Assembly (NCBI RefSeq): GCF_003610235.1 | Contig: NZ_RAPR01000001.1 | Span: 6,448,001 to 6,512,000, forward strand | Direction of reading: 5' to 3' | DNA: 64,000 nt | Source of the DNA: Catellatospora citrea | Lineage (GTDB): Bacteria > Actinomycetota > Actinomycetes > Mycobacteriales > Micromonosporaceae | In this document: piece after piece, positions 33,038-41,419 of the stretch | How positions within the stretch are numbered: the first letter of the stretch is position 1 | Layout: every line of letters begins with the position of its first letter | Program-made: the position numbers and the translations under genes | The notes under the pieces: generated by a model | The model's database searches: none | Told to the model about the DNA's origin: nothing | The model's input: the letters and a program-made list of their open reading frames with translations, nothing else

Positions 33038-33083
33038 GGAAGGGCACCTTCACATCGCCATGCGTTGTGGAAGGTGCCCTTCC
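33038..33083. repeat. Palindromic repeat family A, copy 3 (bidirectional terminator)
   Basis: GGAAGGGCACCTTC (33038-33051) and GAAGGTGCCCTTCC (33070-33083) are perfect 14-bp arms. It lies between the convergent membrane protein and VOC genes. Confidence 0.9.
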
Positions 33084-33098
33084 GAACATCCGGAGCGG

Positions 33099-33557
33099 TC
33101 AGGCCCTGCCGTCGTAGGCGTCTTGCAGGCCCTGGATGTCGAGCTTCGTCATGCCGAGCATGGCGTGCATGACCCGGCTGGCCTTCGCCGGGTCGGGATC
33201 GCCCATCAGCTCGGCGAGCGCCTTCGGCACGATCTGCCAGGACACGCCGTAGCGGTCCTTGAGCCAGCCGCACTGGCCCTCCTCGCCGCCCTCGGACAGC
33301 CGCGCCCACATCTCGTCGACCTCGGCCTGGTCCGCGCAGTCCACGAAGAACGAGATCGCCTCGGTGAAGTGGAACGCCGGACCGCCGTTGAGACCGACGA
33401 ACGGCTGGCCCTCCAACTCGAAGTTCACCAGCATCGCCCGCCCCTCGGGGCCCGGCACCACATTGACGATCCGGGAGTTCTTGAAGATCGAGGTGTAGTG
33501 CGCCGCAGCCTCCTCGGCCTGGGTGTCGAACCACAGGTACGGGGTGATCTTCTGCAT
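33099..33557 (-). CDS. VOC family protein (PhnB-like)
   Basis: A 152-residue protein of the PhnB/3-demethylubiquinone-like VOC group. It opens ITPYLWFDTQAEEAAAHYTSIF, has GGPAFHFTEAISFFVDC in the middle, and ends with the C-terminal VMHAMLGMTKLDIQGLQDAY that is characteristic of these proteins. The group is abundant in actinomycetes and mostly uncharacterised. AAGGAG precedes ATG 33557. Upstream on the same strand lies a short gene with its own hairpin terminator. Confidence 0.9.
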   Translation of the reverse strand: MQKITPYLWFDTQAEEAAAHYTSIFKNSRIVNVVPGPEGRAMLVNFELEGQPFVGLNGGPAFHFTEAISFFVDCADQAEVDEMWARLSEGGEEGQCGWLKDRYGVSWQIVPKALAELMGDPDPAKASRVMHAMLGMTKLDIQGLQDAYDGRA

Positions 33558-33578
33558 CACGGTCTCCTTGCCTACGAC

Positions 33579-33607
33579 GATGGGGAGCGGTGCGCCCGCT
33601 CCCCATC
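33579..33607 (-). terminator. Terminator hairpin upstream of the VOC gene
   Basis: GATGGGGAGCG (33579-33589) and CGCTCCCCATC (33597-33607) form a perfect 11-bp stem with a 7-base loop. On the minus strand it follows the stop codon of the short gene at 33649 by 41 bases. It might instead belong to the VOC gene leader. Confidence 0.7.
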
Positions 33608-33648
33608 TAACGCCCGTCACCGGACATCCGCCCGCCGCGCGACCGGCG

Positions 33649-33873
33649 TCACGCCGGATCCCAGCCCTTCGACGGCGCCCACGGCTCGGCCTTTCCGCAG
33701 CCCGCAGGGGAGGGGGTCGGCGCGTCCTTGCGATCCATCCCGTACACGACGACCTCGCCCGCCGGGTCGATCCAGCAACTCGTGCCGGCCGGGCGCTTGG
33801 TGTTGCACGCCGATCTGTCGGTCCCGTGCGGCAGGATGGTCGCCGTGATCGGACGCTGGCACGGACTCATCAT
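33649..33873 (-). CDS. Short hypothetical protein
   Basis: A frame of up to 74 codons with strong G/C at third positions in its last 55 codons. The product ends GKAEPWAPSKGWDPA and contains ACNTKRPAGTSCWIDPAGEVV, with three or four Cys. No family was recognised. The 5' end overlaps the start of the VOC gene on the other strand, and the first codons look less coding, so the true start may lie further in. A hairpin follows on the same strand, which supports a real transcript. It could also be the remnant of a longer gene. Confidence 0.4.
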   Translation of the reverse strand: MMSPCQRPITATILPHGTDRSACNTKRPAGTSCWIDPAGEVVVYGMDRKDAPTPSPAGCGKAEPWAPSKGWDPA

Positions 33874-34210
33874 CGACTGCCCGGACCCCGGCGCGCTGGC
33901 CGGTTTCTACCAGGAGCTGCTCGGCATGCAGCGGGTGTACGAGGAGGGCGACTGGGTCGTCATCGGCGACGCGCCCGACCGGCCGGGCGTGGCGTTCCAG
34001 CGGGTCGCCGACTTCACGCCGCCGCGCTGGCCCGACCCGGCCCACCCGCAGCAGCTGCACCTCGACGTGCGGGTCGACGACATCGAGCAGGCCGAAGCGC
34101 AGGTGCTGGCGCTGGGCGCCACCCCGCTGCCCGGCGGCGGCAAGACCTTCCGGGTGTACGCGGACCCGGTCGGCCACCCCTTCTGCCTCGTCTGGCAGGT
34201 GACCGGCTGA
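33845..34210 (+). CDS. Glyoxalase/VOC family protein
   Basis: A 121-residue single VOC domain protein. It has the GLIIDCPDPGALAGFYQELLG opening of the glyoxalase-like group and ends with FRVYADPVGHPFCLVWQ, the usual last strand with the metal-site acid nearby. The substrate is unknown; members bind small molecules or give resistance to antibiotics. The start is set at GTG 33845 because CAGGAT (33832-33837) lies seven bases upstream, the leaderless spacing seen in other genes here. An in-frame ATG nine bases earlier overlaps that box. Confidence 0.85.
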   Translation: MIGRWHGLIIDCPDPGALAGFYQELLGMQRVYEEGDWVVIGDAPDRPGVAFQRVADFTPPRWPDPAHPQQLHLDVRVDDIEQAEAQVLALGATPLPGGGKTFRVYADPVGHPFCLVWQVTG

Positions 34211-34229
34211 CCCCAGCGCGGCCTGAGGC

Positions 34230-35231
34230 TCAGGTCGGGATGCGGCAGACCGCGCTGACCGGAGTCATCGGGCGCACCCGGCGACCCAGCGCGCCCAGCA
34301 GCGAGTCCTCGACGTGGAACTCGCGCACCCGCAACCGGTAGCGCACCAGCTCCTCCGCGGTGGGGCACAGCACGCGCGCCTCGATCGCGTCGTTGTCGAT
34401 GTACCGCACGCCGCCGCGCTCCTGCAGGATCACCGTGTTGACGTCGTCGGTGCTGATCACGTGTCCGCGTACCTCCTCGGGCACCCCGGCGGGGGTGGCC
34501 ACGGTGGTGACCGTCATCGGCAGCACCGGCGTCAGCACCACGGGCACGGCCGCGACCAGCAGCACGACCGCGATGCCGGGCTGCGCCAGCGCCGCGGTCG
34601 GCCGCACCAGCCATCGGGGCAGCGGCCCGCTCACCCCGAGCGCCAGCACCGGCGGCACGACCAGCAGCGCCACCGCGAACAGCTCGCCGATCCGCCAGGC
34701 CTGCAGCACCGTCGGCGCGACCAGCCAGCCGTATCCGGCCAGCGCCACGCCGATCGTCGCCGCCCAGCGCCAGCGCGGCCACTCCAGCATGGCGAGCTCG
34801 CGCTGGAACACCGCGACGGCGGCCACCGCCAGCAGCGGCAGGTAGATGATCTGCCAGGCCGCCAGCGCGATGGCGAACAGTCCGGCCAGGAACCACGGCG
34901 GAGCCATCACGTACCACCGCGCGAACAGCGGCGGTCGCCGCGGCCGGTCGCCGGTGCTCACCGCCAGCACCGCGCCGAGCGCGAACACCGCGACCAGCCC
35001 CGTGGTCACCAGCCGGGTGGCGGTGGTGAACAGCGCGGCCATCAGGTTGATCGGCCCGACGTTGGCGACGAGCAGCAGTGTCGTCTGCAGCTCGCCGCCC
35101 GCTTCGACCCACAGCCGCATCACCGAGAAGACGGCGGGCACGCCGACCGCCACCGTCCAGAAGCCTTGGCCGGCGCGCCACGCGTAACGCTTGCGGGGCG
35201 GTGGCAGCCCCGGCCCGCCGGCCTCGGTCAT
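34230..35231 (-). CDS. Membrane protein of unknown function, coupled to a binding lipoprotein
   Basis: A 333-residue protein with seven or so hydrophobic helices in residues 25-260, followed by about 80 residues that appear soluble (EVRGHVISTDDVNTVILQER... VRYIDNDAIEARVLCPTAEE). It resembles no family that I recognise. The start codon overlaps the stop of the upstream gene for an amino-acid binding lipoprotein (ATGA), so the two proteins are made together and probably work together. It lacks the EAA loop of ABC permeases, and no ATPase gene is present, so this is not a standard transporter. Its soluble end could receive a signal from the binding protein. Confidence 0.75.
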   Translation of the reverse strand: MTEAGGPGLPPPRKRYAWRAGQGFWTVAVGVPAVFSVMRLWVEAGGELQTTLLLVANVGPINLMAALFTTATRLVTTGLVAVFALGAVLAVSTGDRPRRPPLFARWYVMAPPWFLAGLFAIALAAWQIIYLPLLAVAAVAVFQRELAMLEWPRWRWAATIGVALAGYGWLVAPTVLQAWRIGELFAVALLVVPPVLALGVSGPLPRWLVRPTAALAQPGIAVVLLVAAVPVVLTPVLPMTVTTVATPAGVPEEVRGHVISTDDVNTVILQERGGVRYIDNDAIEARVLCPTAEELVRYRLRVREFHVEDSLLGALGRRVRPMTPVSAVCRIPT

Positions 35232-36163
35232 GACTTCTGCGCCTTCTCGTCGTAGTCCACCAGGTCGGGAGCGTCAATGGGCGGTTGGGTGGTGTCGTCG
35301 CCGAGCCACGGCCCCAGCGTGCGCCGGTACGCCGCCAGCCACGGGCTGGTGCCCGTCGAGCGGCCGTTGTCGTAGCTCTTGCGCAGGAAGAACGCCACCA
35401 GGTCACGCAGTTCGGGATCCTGCTTGGACACCCCGACGCCGAGCCGCTCGTTCGCGCCGATCGGCACGTCGACGATGAACAGGTCCTTCGGATGCTCGGA
35501 CAGGTAGCCGGCGAGGATCGTCTCGTCGGTGGAGTACGCGTGGGACTTGCCCGACAGCAGGCGTTCCAGGCACTCGCGGTTGGTCGCCGCCGGGTACACC
35601 TTCAGCGCGCGGTCGGTGAACTGGCGCTCGCCGGTCGATCCGCCCACCACGCAGGTCTCCCGGCCGGGCTGGGCGAGGTCGTTCAGGTTGCGGATCTTGT
35701 CACGGTCCACGGTGCGGATCAGCAGTTCCTGCTTGGTCGCGAAGTACGGCCCGGCGAAGTCGATCTCCTTCTCCCGGTCGGGCGTCATCGAGTAGCTGGC
35801 CACCACCAGGTGCACCTGGCCGGAGACGAGCGCGTTCTCGCGGTCCTCGGTCTGCAGGGGCACCCACTCGATGCGGCTGTCGCCCTTGAAGCCCAGCGAC
35901 TCGGCGAGGTAGCGCGCGATCTCGACGTCGAAGCCCTCGAACCGGCCGTTCACGATCTGGCCCATGAGGGGCTGGTCCTCGGCGACCCCGATCTTGATCT
36001 TCGGCTGGCCGTACACGTCGGTCTTCTTGAACAGGTCGTCCACGGTCTTCGGCGCGGTGCCCTCGGGTCCGCAGGCCGCAGCGCCCGCCAACAGCATCGT
36101 CAGCGTCACCGCGGTGGCGGTCAGCAGTGGCCGCCAGCGCGGCCGGCCAGGAGTCTCAGTCAT
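35228..36163 (-). CDS. Orphan solute-binding lipoprotein (amino-acid type)
   Basis: A 311-residue lipoprotein of the family 3 solute-binding type. The lipobox is LAGAAAC, with the lipidated Cys at about residue 31. The binding domain has IKIGVAEDQPLMGQIVNGRFEGFDVEIARYLAESLG and VASYSMTPDREKEIDFAGPYF, as in glutamate/aspartate binding proteins of actinomycetes. No ABC permease or ATPase lies nearby; the partner is instead the coupled membrane protein downstream. This recalls sensory use of binding proteins, such as mycobacterial GlnH, but the partner is not a GlnX match that I can confirm. GAGGA precedes the ATG. Confidence 0.85.
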   Translation of the reverse strand: MTETPGRPRWRPLLTATAVTLTMLLAGAAACGPEGTAPKTVDDLFKKTDVYGQPKIKIGVAEDQPLMGQIVNGRFEGFDVEIARYLAESLGFKGDSRIEWVPLQTEDRENALVSGQVHLVVASYSMTPDREKEIDFAGPYFATKQELLIRTVDRDKIRNLNDLAQPGRETCVVGGSTGERQFTDRALKVYPAATNRECLERLLSGKSHAYSTDETILAGYLSEHPKDLFIVDVPIGANERLGVGVSKQDPELRDLVAFFLRKSYDNGRSTGTSPWLAAYRRTLGPWLGDDTTQPPIDAPDLVDYDEKAQKS

Positions 36164-36298
36164 CGGCGGTCCTCAGGTAGGTGGACGGCGCCGGTCCAAT
36201 GTAGTCGTCCGCATCCAGCGCGTGACGCCCGCCAATGCAACGTTTGAATGAAGCACCCGATCCGGCACACCGGCGCCCGACCCCGCGGCGGTCCGCCC

Positions 36299-36358
36299 GC
36301 AGTTTCGGGGAAACTGCACGAATCCGCGGCGCCAAACCCGCAGTTTCCCCGAAACTGC
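36299..36358. repeat. Inverted repeat whose arms are themselves palindromic
   Basis: GCAGTTTCGGGGAAACTGC (36299-36317) and GCAGTTTCCCCGAAACTGC (36340-36358) are exact inverted copies, and each arm is also a short hairpin (GCAGTTTC/GAAACTGC). It lies 135 bases upstream of the binding lipoprotein gene and just past the end of the flavoprotein gene. Confidence 0.8.
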
Positions 36359-36360
36359 CG

Positions 36361-36400
36361 TGGGCGTGGGCGTGGGCGTGGGCGTGGGCGTGGGCGTGGG
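36361..36400 (+). repeat. Hexamer tandem repeat with G-quadruplex potential
   Basis: TGGGCG is repeated six times (36361-36396), followed by a partial copy. The plus strand has seven GGG runs spaced by three bases, an arrangement that can form a G-quadruplex. It ends seven bases before the stop codon of the flavoprotein gene (minus strand). Confidence 0.85.
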
Positions 36401-36406
36401 GAGGTG

Positions 36407-37591
36407 TCAGGGGCGGTGTAGGGCGGCGGCGGTGACTGATGCGAGCAGGCGGGGGGTGAGCAGGCCGTCGCCGAGGCCGAGGCCGACGAACCCGTCGAAG
36501 ACGTGCCGGTGGCGGGCGGCGGCGCGCAGGCCCGCGTCCACCACCCAGGGCTGCGCGGTCAGCCGGGCGATCACCCCGGTGTGACGCAGGTGCCGGGCCA
36601 GCCGTCGGCGCAGCGCGACCGTGTAGGCCCGCCCCGCCGCCGGGCCGCCGGGCGTCGCCGCGGCCCGGCCCGCCAGCGCCCCGGACAGCACCGCATAGAA
36701 GATGCCCTCCCCGGTGAACGGGTTGATCAGCGACAGCGCGTCACCGGCCAGCAGCAGCCGCCCGTGCCCCGGCCCGGGCCGCCAGGTCGACAGCGGCAGG
36801 TGATGCGCCCGCGCGTCGGACAGTCCGCCCGCGACGGTGTCGCCGAGCAGCGTGTGCATTCGGTCCAGCAGGTGCGCCCGGCTGAGCGGGCCGCCGGACA
36901 TCAGCTCGCCGTAGCCGACGTTGCGCCTCCCGTCGCCGATCGGGAACGACCAGGCGTAGGCGGGCCACCGCTGCCCGGTCATCACGATGCGCTGCGCCGA
37001 TCCGGGCTCCACCGGGTCCCGCGAGCCGCGCTGCACCACATCGGCCGGGCCCATGGCTTGCGGCTGCGCCACCGGGTCCGGGGCGTAGGCGCGGATGGCC
37101 ACGGCCAGCCGGTCGGGCGGATTGCGGGGCAGGCCCAGGGCGCGGCGCACGGTCGAGTTCGCGCCGTCGGCTCCGATCACGACCCGAGCGGCGAGGCCGT
37201 CGCCGAGGTCGACGCCGTCCGCCCGCACCGCGAGGCTGCGTACCGTGTGCTGCCGGAACGTCGCACCGGCCCGCACCGCGGCGGCGACCAGGCGGGCGTC
37301 GAACACCGCGCGGGGGATGACGTAGGCCGGTTCCGGCAGCTCACCGGCCGCCTGCGCGCCGCCTGGCCCGGTCAGGTGCAGCGACCGGATCGGGGCGAAC
37401 CCGTCGGTCAGCCCGGTCACCCCGAGCCCGGCCAGCACCTCCAGGCCCTGCTGGGCGATGCCGTCGCCGCAGGCCTTGTCGCGCGGGAACACGTCGCGGT
37501 CGACGAGCAGGACCTGCGCGCCGGCCCGTGCCGCGGCGAGCGCGGCGGCGGACCCGGCCGGCCCGGCCCCGACGATCGCGACGTCGTACAT
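36407..37591 (-). CDS. Geranylgeranyl reductase family FAD-dependent oxidoreductase
   Basis: A 394-residue flavoprotein. It opens with the FAD-binding VAIVGAGPAGSAAALAAARAG, has DRDVFPRDKACGDGIAQQG (the GGR-family DK-CGDG motif), AARVVIGADGANSTVRR and GRLLLAGDALSLINPFTGEGIFYAV (the second FAD motif). Such enzymes reduce isoprenoid double bonds, halogenate or oxidise secondary metabolites. The substrate is unknown and no terpenoid genes are adjacent. The start ATG 37591 has a possible -10 box GATGCT six bases upstream (leaderless); ATG 37609 would add six residues. Confidence 0.88.
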   Translation of the reverse strand: MYDVAIVGAGPAGSAAALAAARAGAQVLLVDRDVFPRDKACGDGIAQQGLEVLAGLGVTGLTDGFAPIRSLHLTGPGGAQAAGELPEPAYVIPRAVFDARLVAAAVRAGATFRQHTVRSLAVRADGVDLGDGLAARVVIGADGANSTVRRALGLPRNPPDRLAVAIRAYAPDPVAQPQAMGPADVVQRGSRDPVEPGSAQRIVMTGQRWPAYAWSFPIGDGRRNVGYGELMSGGPLSRAHLLDRMHTLLGDTVAGGLSDARAHHLPLSTWRPGPGHGRLLLAGDALSLINPFTGEGIFYAVLSGALAGRAAATPGGPAAGRAYTVALRRRLARHLRHTGVIARLTAQPWVVDAGLRAAARHRHVFDGFVGLGLGDGLLTPRLLASVTAAALHRP

Positions 37592-37826
37592 GCCTCCAGC
37601 ATCGGCCATCGCCGGGCGCGCCGCCACGGGACGCGAAAATCCGTTGCCGCGCAACGACGTCCGTGATGGAGTGATCTCGCCCCGGCGGGCTCATAGCGGG
37701 TGTCTGCCAGACAAAGTGCACTGGAATCCGTCATTCCATGCTGACAGGCCTCTTTAGCCTGATACCCGTCCTAGCCATCGGACCCGCTCCGGGGCGACCC
37801 TCTTTCCCTTCTCCCGAGGAATCGCC

Positions 37827-38672
37827 ATGGGCACCACCAAAGAGATCGTCATCAAGAACACCCACCGCGGCCTGCGTTACGTGGACGGCAGGCTCACCGA
37901 CGTGCTCGAAGCCGGCCGCTACGAGCTGCCCGCCGCGAGCGGCCGCTTCGGCAGGCGCGGTCCGGTCGTCGAGGTGACCCTGGTGGACATGCGCGAGCGC
38001 GAGCTGACCTTGAAGGGCCAGGAGATCCTGACCTCCGACAAGGTCGCGCTGCGGGTGAGCATCCTGACCCACTTCAAGGTGGTCGACCCGGTGGCCGCGG
38101 TGGAGCGGGTGGACAGCTACACGGACCGCGTGTACAGCGACGTCCAGCTGGCGGCCCGCCGGTCGCTGGCCTCGATGACGCTCGAGGACATCCTCACCAA
38201 CCGCAACCAGCTGTCCGAGGACATCCTGCGCGACGTGCAGGGCGCCGCGGCCGGATACGGCGTGGAGATCCTGCGGGCCGACGTGAAGGACATCGTCTTC
38301 CCCGGCAACCTGCAGGAGGTCATGAACCGGGTGCTGGCCGCGCAGCGGCTCGCCGAGGCGCAGCTGGTCGACGCGCGCACCAAGGCGGAGAAGGACGTGC
38401 TGGAGGCCCGTGCCCGCGCCGAGGCCGACCAGGTCACCGCGGCGGGCCGGCGCGACGCGACCCGGCTGGCGGCCGAGGCCGACGCCGCGGCCCAGCGCAT
38501 CCGGGTCGAGGCCGAGGTCGACGCGCTGCGCCGGCTGGCCGAGGCCGCGGCCGTGTACGCCGAGCACCCGGCGCTGCTGCGGCTGCGCGAGCTGGAGACG
38601 ATGACCGCGCTCGGCGGCAACGCCGAGGCCCGCCTGTACATCGGTTTCGACAAGCACAGCGTGCCGAACTGA
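37827..38672 (+). CDS. SPFH/band 7 domain protein (slipin-like)
   Basis: A 281-residue protein. Residues about 5-180 are an SPFH domain: IKNTHRGLRYVDGRL, then DMRERELTLKGQEILTSDKVALRV and VDSYTDRVYSDVQLAARR. Residues 180-260 are an Ala/Glu/Arg-rich coiled coil typical of stomatin/slipin proteins. Unlike most relatives it has no N-terminal membrane helix, so it is soluble or bound through partners. The family forms membrane-linked oligomeric rings and often controls proteases or membrane domains; no NfeD or protease gene is adjacent. GAGGAA precedes the ATG. Confidence 0.88.
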   Translation: MGTTKEIVIKNTHRGLRYVDGRLTDVLEAGRYELPAASGRFGRRGPVVEVTLVDMRERELTLKGQEILTSDKVALRVSILTHFKVVDPVAAVERVDSYTDRVYSDVQLAARRSLASMTLEDILTNRNQLSEDILRDVQGAAAGYGVEILRADVKDIVFPGNLQEVMNRVLAAQRLAEAQLVDARTKAEKDVLEARARAEADQVTAAGRRDATRLAAEADAAAQRIRVEAEVDALRRLAEAAAVYAEHPALLRLRELETMTALGGNAEARLYIGFDKHSVPN

Positions 38673-38817
38673 CGGCAGGCACGGCACGCGGAACAGGCGG
38701 CGGGGCACCGGCCCCGCGACGGCGTGTCCACCCGGGGGCCCACACCTCTTCCGGGCGGGCACGCCATTTACGTCGGCTACTCTCGGCTGCGATCGGGAAG
38801 CGACGGAGAGGACGGCG

Positions 38818-39534
38818 ATGGCACACGGCGATGCGGAGACCGTGGTGGCGGTGCCCGCCGGCGAGCGGGCGCTGATCGCCTGGGGGTTCCCGATCGCGGG
38901 CATGGCCCTCGGCTGGCTGCTCAAGGCGGCCGCGGGCTGGATCGCCGGGCTGTCCTGGGCGCCGTTGCAGGGCCCGTTCAAGCTGATCGCGCAGATCCCC
39001 GAACCGTGGGCGACCATCGGCGCGCTCGCTGTGGGCCTGGTCGCCGGGCTGCTGCTGGTGCTCACCGCGATCGGCGAGCGGCTCACCGTGACGGTGCGCG
39101 ACGACGCGGCCGTGCTGACCCGCGTCGACGGGCCGTCCCACACGGTCGCCCGGGCCGGCGTGGCCGTGGTGTTCGTCGACGGCAAGCAGCTGGTGCTGCA
39201 GGGCGCCGACGGCTGGGAGCACGCCCGGGAGAGTTCCGACCTGCGCCCCGCCGAGCTGCGGGCCGCGTTCACGGCGCACGGCTACCCCTGGCGGGACGAC
39301 GGCGATCCGCACCGCGACCTGTTCCGGCTCTGGGTGCCGGACCTGCCGGGCCTGCCGGACGGCGCGAACGCGCTGCTGGCGGCCCGCGCCAAGGCGCTGT
39401 CCAAGCGCGAGGAGGCCGAGTCCGCGGTGCTGCGCGAGGAGCTGCGCCGGCTGGGCGTGCTGGTACGCGAGGAGCAGCGCCGCCAGTACTGGCGGCTGGC
39501 CACACCGCCCGCCACGGGAGACCGAGCCGCATAG
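38818..39534 (+). CDS. YqeB-like two-span membrane protein
   Basis: A 238-residue protein. Two hydrophobic spans (WGFPIAGMALGWLLKAAAGWI and ATIGALAVGLVAGLLLVLTAIG) occupy residues 20-85; the remaining 150 residues are cytosolic and include a charged helical region (KREEAESAVLREELRRLG). LLVLTAIGERLTVTVRDD and HTVARAGVAVVFVDGKQLVL recall the YqeB family of actinomycetes and Bacillus, whose function is unknown. GGAGAGG precedes the ATG at 38818. The next gene encodes a lipoprotein on the same strand, 111 bases away. Confidence 0.75.
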   Translation: MAHGDAETVVAVPAGERALIAWGFPIAGMALGWLLKAAAGWIAGLSWAPLQGPFKLIAQIPEPWATIGALAVGLVAGLLLVLTAIGERLTVTVRDDAAVLTRVDGPSHTVARAGVAVVFVDGKQLVLQGADGWEHARESSDLRPAELRAAFTAHGYPWRDDGDPHRDLFRLWVPDLPGLPDGANALLAARAKALSKREEAESAVLREELRRLGVLVREEQRRQYWRLATPPATGDRAA

Positions 39535-39645
39535 GGTCCGCCCATCGGTCCCGGTGTCCGGATCGTCCACGGTGGCGCTGTGCAACCGGAGGCGGGTGCG
39601 ATGCGTCGGTGGAGTGACAGACGTCGCCGTCTCGGGGGAGTTCCC

Positions 39646-40527
39646 ATGCGCCAGCTGACCAGGCTCACGGCCCGGCTGCTCGCCGTGCCGCTGCTCGTGC
39701 TCGCCGGCTGCGCGCCGGTGCCCGAGCGCGACGTCGGCGCGGTGCCGCTCGTGGGCGAAGTCGCACCGCCGGTGGATGTCGCAGCGCTGCTGGCGCGGTT
39801 CGCCGACTTCCCGGTCGAGCGCACGCCGCGGCCGATCGTGCTGCTCAGCGGGCGGGTGAAGGAGTACGGCTACACCTCCGACGAGGCGAAGATCGCCATG
39901 TCGCAGGGGCGGCTGACGTTGCAGGCGGCGCTGCCGGACGGTCCGGCGACGGTCCGTGCCACGCTGGCGGACGGCGCCTTCGACCTGCCCGCGATCAGCG
40001 CCCGGCAGGCGTACGACCTGCTCGTCGCCGTCGGCGACCCCGCGTCGGCACCCGCCGCCACCCCGCCGCCGCTGCTGGTGACGAAGGTGCAGCTCGGCGA
40101 AGCCGAGTTCGTGACCGACCGCGGCCCGCGCATGCTGCCCGCGTGGCTGTTCACCGCGCCGGAGTCGATGGGGCCGCTGGCCGTCGCGGCACCGGCCGAC
40201 ACCGCGTTCTGGCCGGAGGAGCACGCGGACGGGGTGATGAGCTCGGCGGGGCTCGCCGCCGACGGGGTGACACTGACGGTCCGCCTGCCGACGCCGCCCG
40301 AGCCGTGTGCCGGGCAGCCCGTGCACGAGTACGCCGCCGAGGCGGTGGAGTCGGCCAAGGCGGTCGCGGTGCGGCTGCGGATCATCGCCACGTCGCCCGC
40401 GGCCTCCCCGGGCGGCAGTGCCGACTGCATCCGGGACGCGATGCTGCGCACCGCGGAGTACACGGTGCGGCTGGCCCGGCCGCTGGGCAACCGCGTGCTG
40501 CTGACGGCGTCCGGCGAGGTCTCGTAG
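39646..40527 (+). CDS. Lipoprotein of unknown function
   Basis: A 293-residue lipoprotein with lipobox LVLAGC (Cys at about residue 20). The mature part has no recognised domain; it contains RTPRPIVLLSGRVKEYGYTSDEAK early and a Cys pair (EPCAGQ, SADCIRD) late, which may form a disulfide. GGGGGAG before ATG 39646 fixes the start; an in-frame ATG 45 bases upstream lacks a site. Its stop codon lies 14 bases from the stop of the convergent membrane protein gene. Confidence 0.8.
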   Translation: MRQLTRLTARLLAVPLLVLAGCAPVPERDVGAVPLVGEVAPPVDVAALLARFADFPVERTPRPIVLLSGRVKEYGYTSDEAKIAMSQGRLTLQAALPDGPATVRATLADGAFDLPAISARQAYDLLVAVGDPASAPAATPPPLLVTKVQLGEAEFVTDRGPRMLPAWLFTAPESMGPLAVAAPADTAFWPEEHADGVMSSAGLAADGVTLTVRLPTPPEPCAGQPVHEYAAEAVESAKAVAVRLRIIATSPAASPGGSADCIRDAMLRTAEYTVRLARPLGNRVLLTASGEVS

Positions 40528-40541
40528 CGCCGGATCGTCGG

Positions 40542-41168
40542 TCAGGCCGTGGCCAGGCGCAGGTGGCGGCGTCGGTAGAGCGGGAAGACCAGCACGATGA
40601 TCAGGGAGAGCAGCGGGGCGGGAGCGCCGAACACCGCCCGCCAGACCACGAAGTCGAGCACCGGGACGGCGACCGCGGCCCAGTACAGCCAGGTCGGGAA
40701 GTGCGGCGTGCGCCACCGCGGGTCGGCCCACGGGGTGTGCCGCCAGGGTTTGGCCACCGACAGCCAGGCCTGCCCGGCGATCGCCGAGGCCATCAGCGCC
40801 GAAGCCGCGATCATCGGGCCCGCGTCGGCGGCCGCGCCCGCGTCGGCCAGCGCGTCCAGGCGCGGGCTGAGGATGGCGATGCCGACGTAGAGCTGCGTCA
40901 GGGTGACCGCGAACTTCGCCAGCACCCACCAGTAGCGCAGGTAACCCCAGGCCGTCAGCGCGGACAGCATCAGCCCGGTGAACGCCGACGACGTGCCCAG
41001 GTGTGCCAGCAGCTGCTTGTCGAGGATGCGGGCGGCCTCGTAGCCCGACGGAGGTCCGGCCAGCAGCAGCACGCACAGGCACAGCGCCAGGCTCATCCAG
41101 CCGATCGAGGTGACGGCGTGCAGCCATACCAGCGTCTGCCGCCCCCACTGCCCACTTCTGCGTGCCAT
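40542..41168 (-). CDS. Integral membrane protein (DUF2269-like)
   Basis: A protein of 208 residues with about five hydrophobic helices. The first helix region, LVWLHAVTSIGWMSLALCL, has the His and Trp/Gly arrangement seen in DUF2269-like proteins, which are uncharacterised. The C-terminus is basic (YRRRHLRLATA). The start is uncertain: ATG 41168 gives a compact protein, ATG 41204 adds 12 residues; neither has a good ribosome binding site. Upstream lies the terminator of the L,D-transpeptidase gene. Confidence 0.7.
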   Translation of the reverse strand: MARRSGQWGRQTLVWLHAVTSIGWMSLALCLCVLLLAGPPSGYEAARILDKQLLAHLGTSSAFTGLMLSALTAWGYLRYWWVLAKFAVTLTQLYVGIAILSPRLDALADAGAAADAGPMIAASALMASAIAGQAWLSVAKPWRHTPWADPRWRTPHFPTWLYWAAVAVPVLDFVVWRAVFGAPAPLLSLIIVLVFPLYRRRHLRLATA

Positions 41169-41357
41169 GCGGGCCAGCCTGGCGGCTGACGCCGGGTCCC
41201 GCATCAGGGGCGTGACCCTGACCGGACCCGGAGACGGGGCCGCCCTCGGCGCCGGAGGCGGCCCGAGGGCGGGGGAGGGGATGGGTGTCGGGGTGGCCCC
41301 GGTCCGCCGCGCCGTTGCGGCGAACCCGGGCCGACGCCTACCAGTCTGCGGAAAAGC

Positions 41358-41391
41358 AGGTCCCGACCGCACCTGTCGTCGGTCGGGACCT
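41358..41391 (-). terminator. Terminator of the L,D-transpeptidase gene
   Basis: AGGTCCCGACC (41358-41368) and GGTCGGGACCT (41381-41391) form a perfect 11-bp stem with a 12-base loop, 28 bases after the L,D-transpeptidase stop codon on the minus strand. Confidence 0.8.
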
Positions 41392-41419
41392 GGGGCTGAC
41401 GAAAGTCAGGTGAGCCGGG

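Noticed and set aside
34230..36163. Assignment of the lipoprotein/membrane pair as GlnH/GlnX
   Set aside because: No PknG-like kinase gene is present and the membrane protein has too many spans and no clear GlnX likeness, so only a loose comparison is made.
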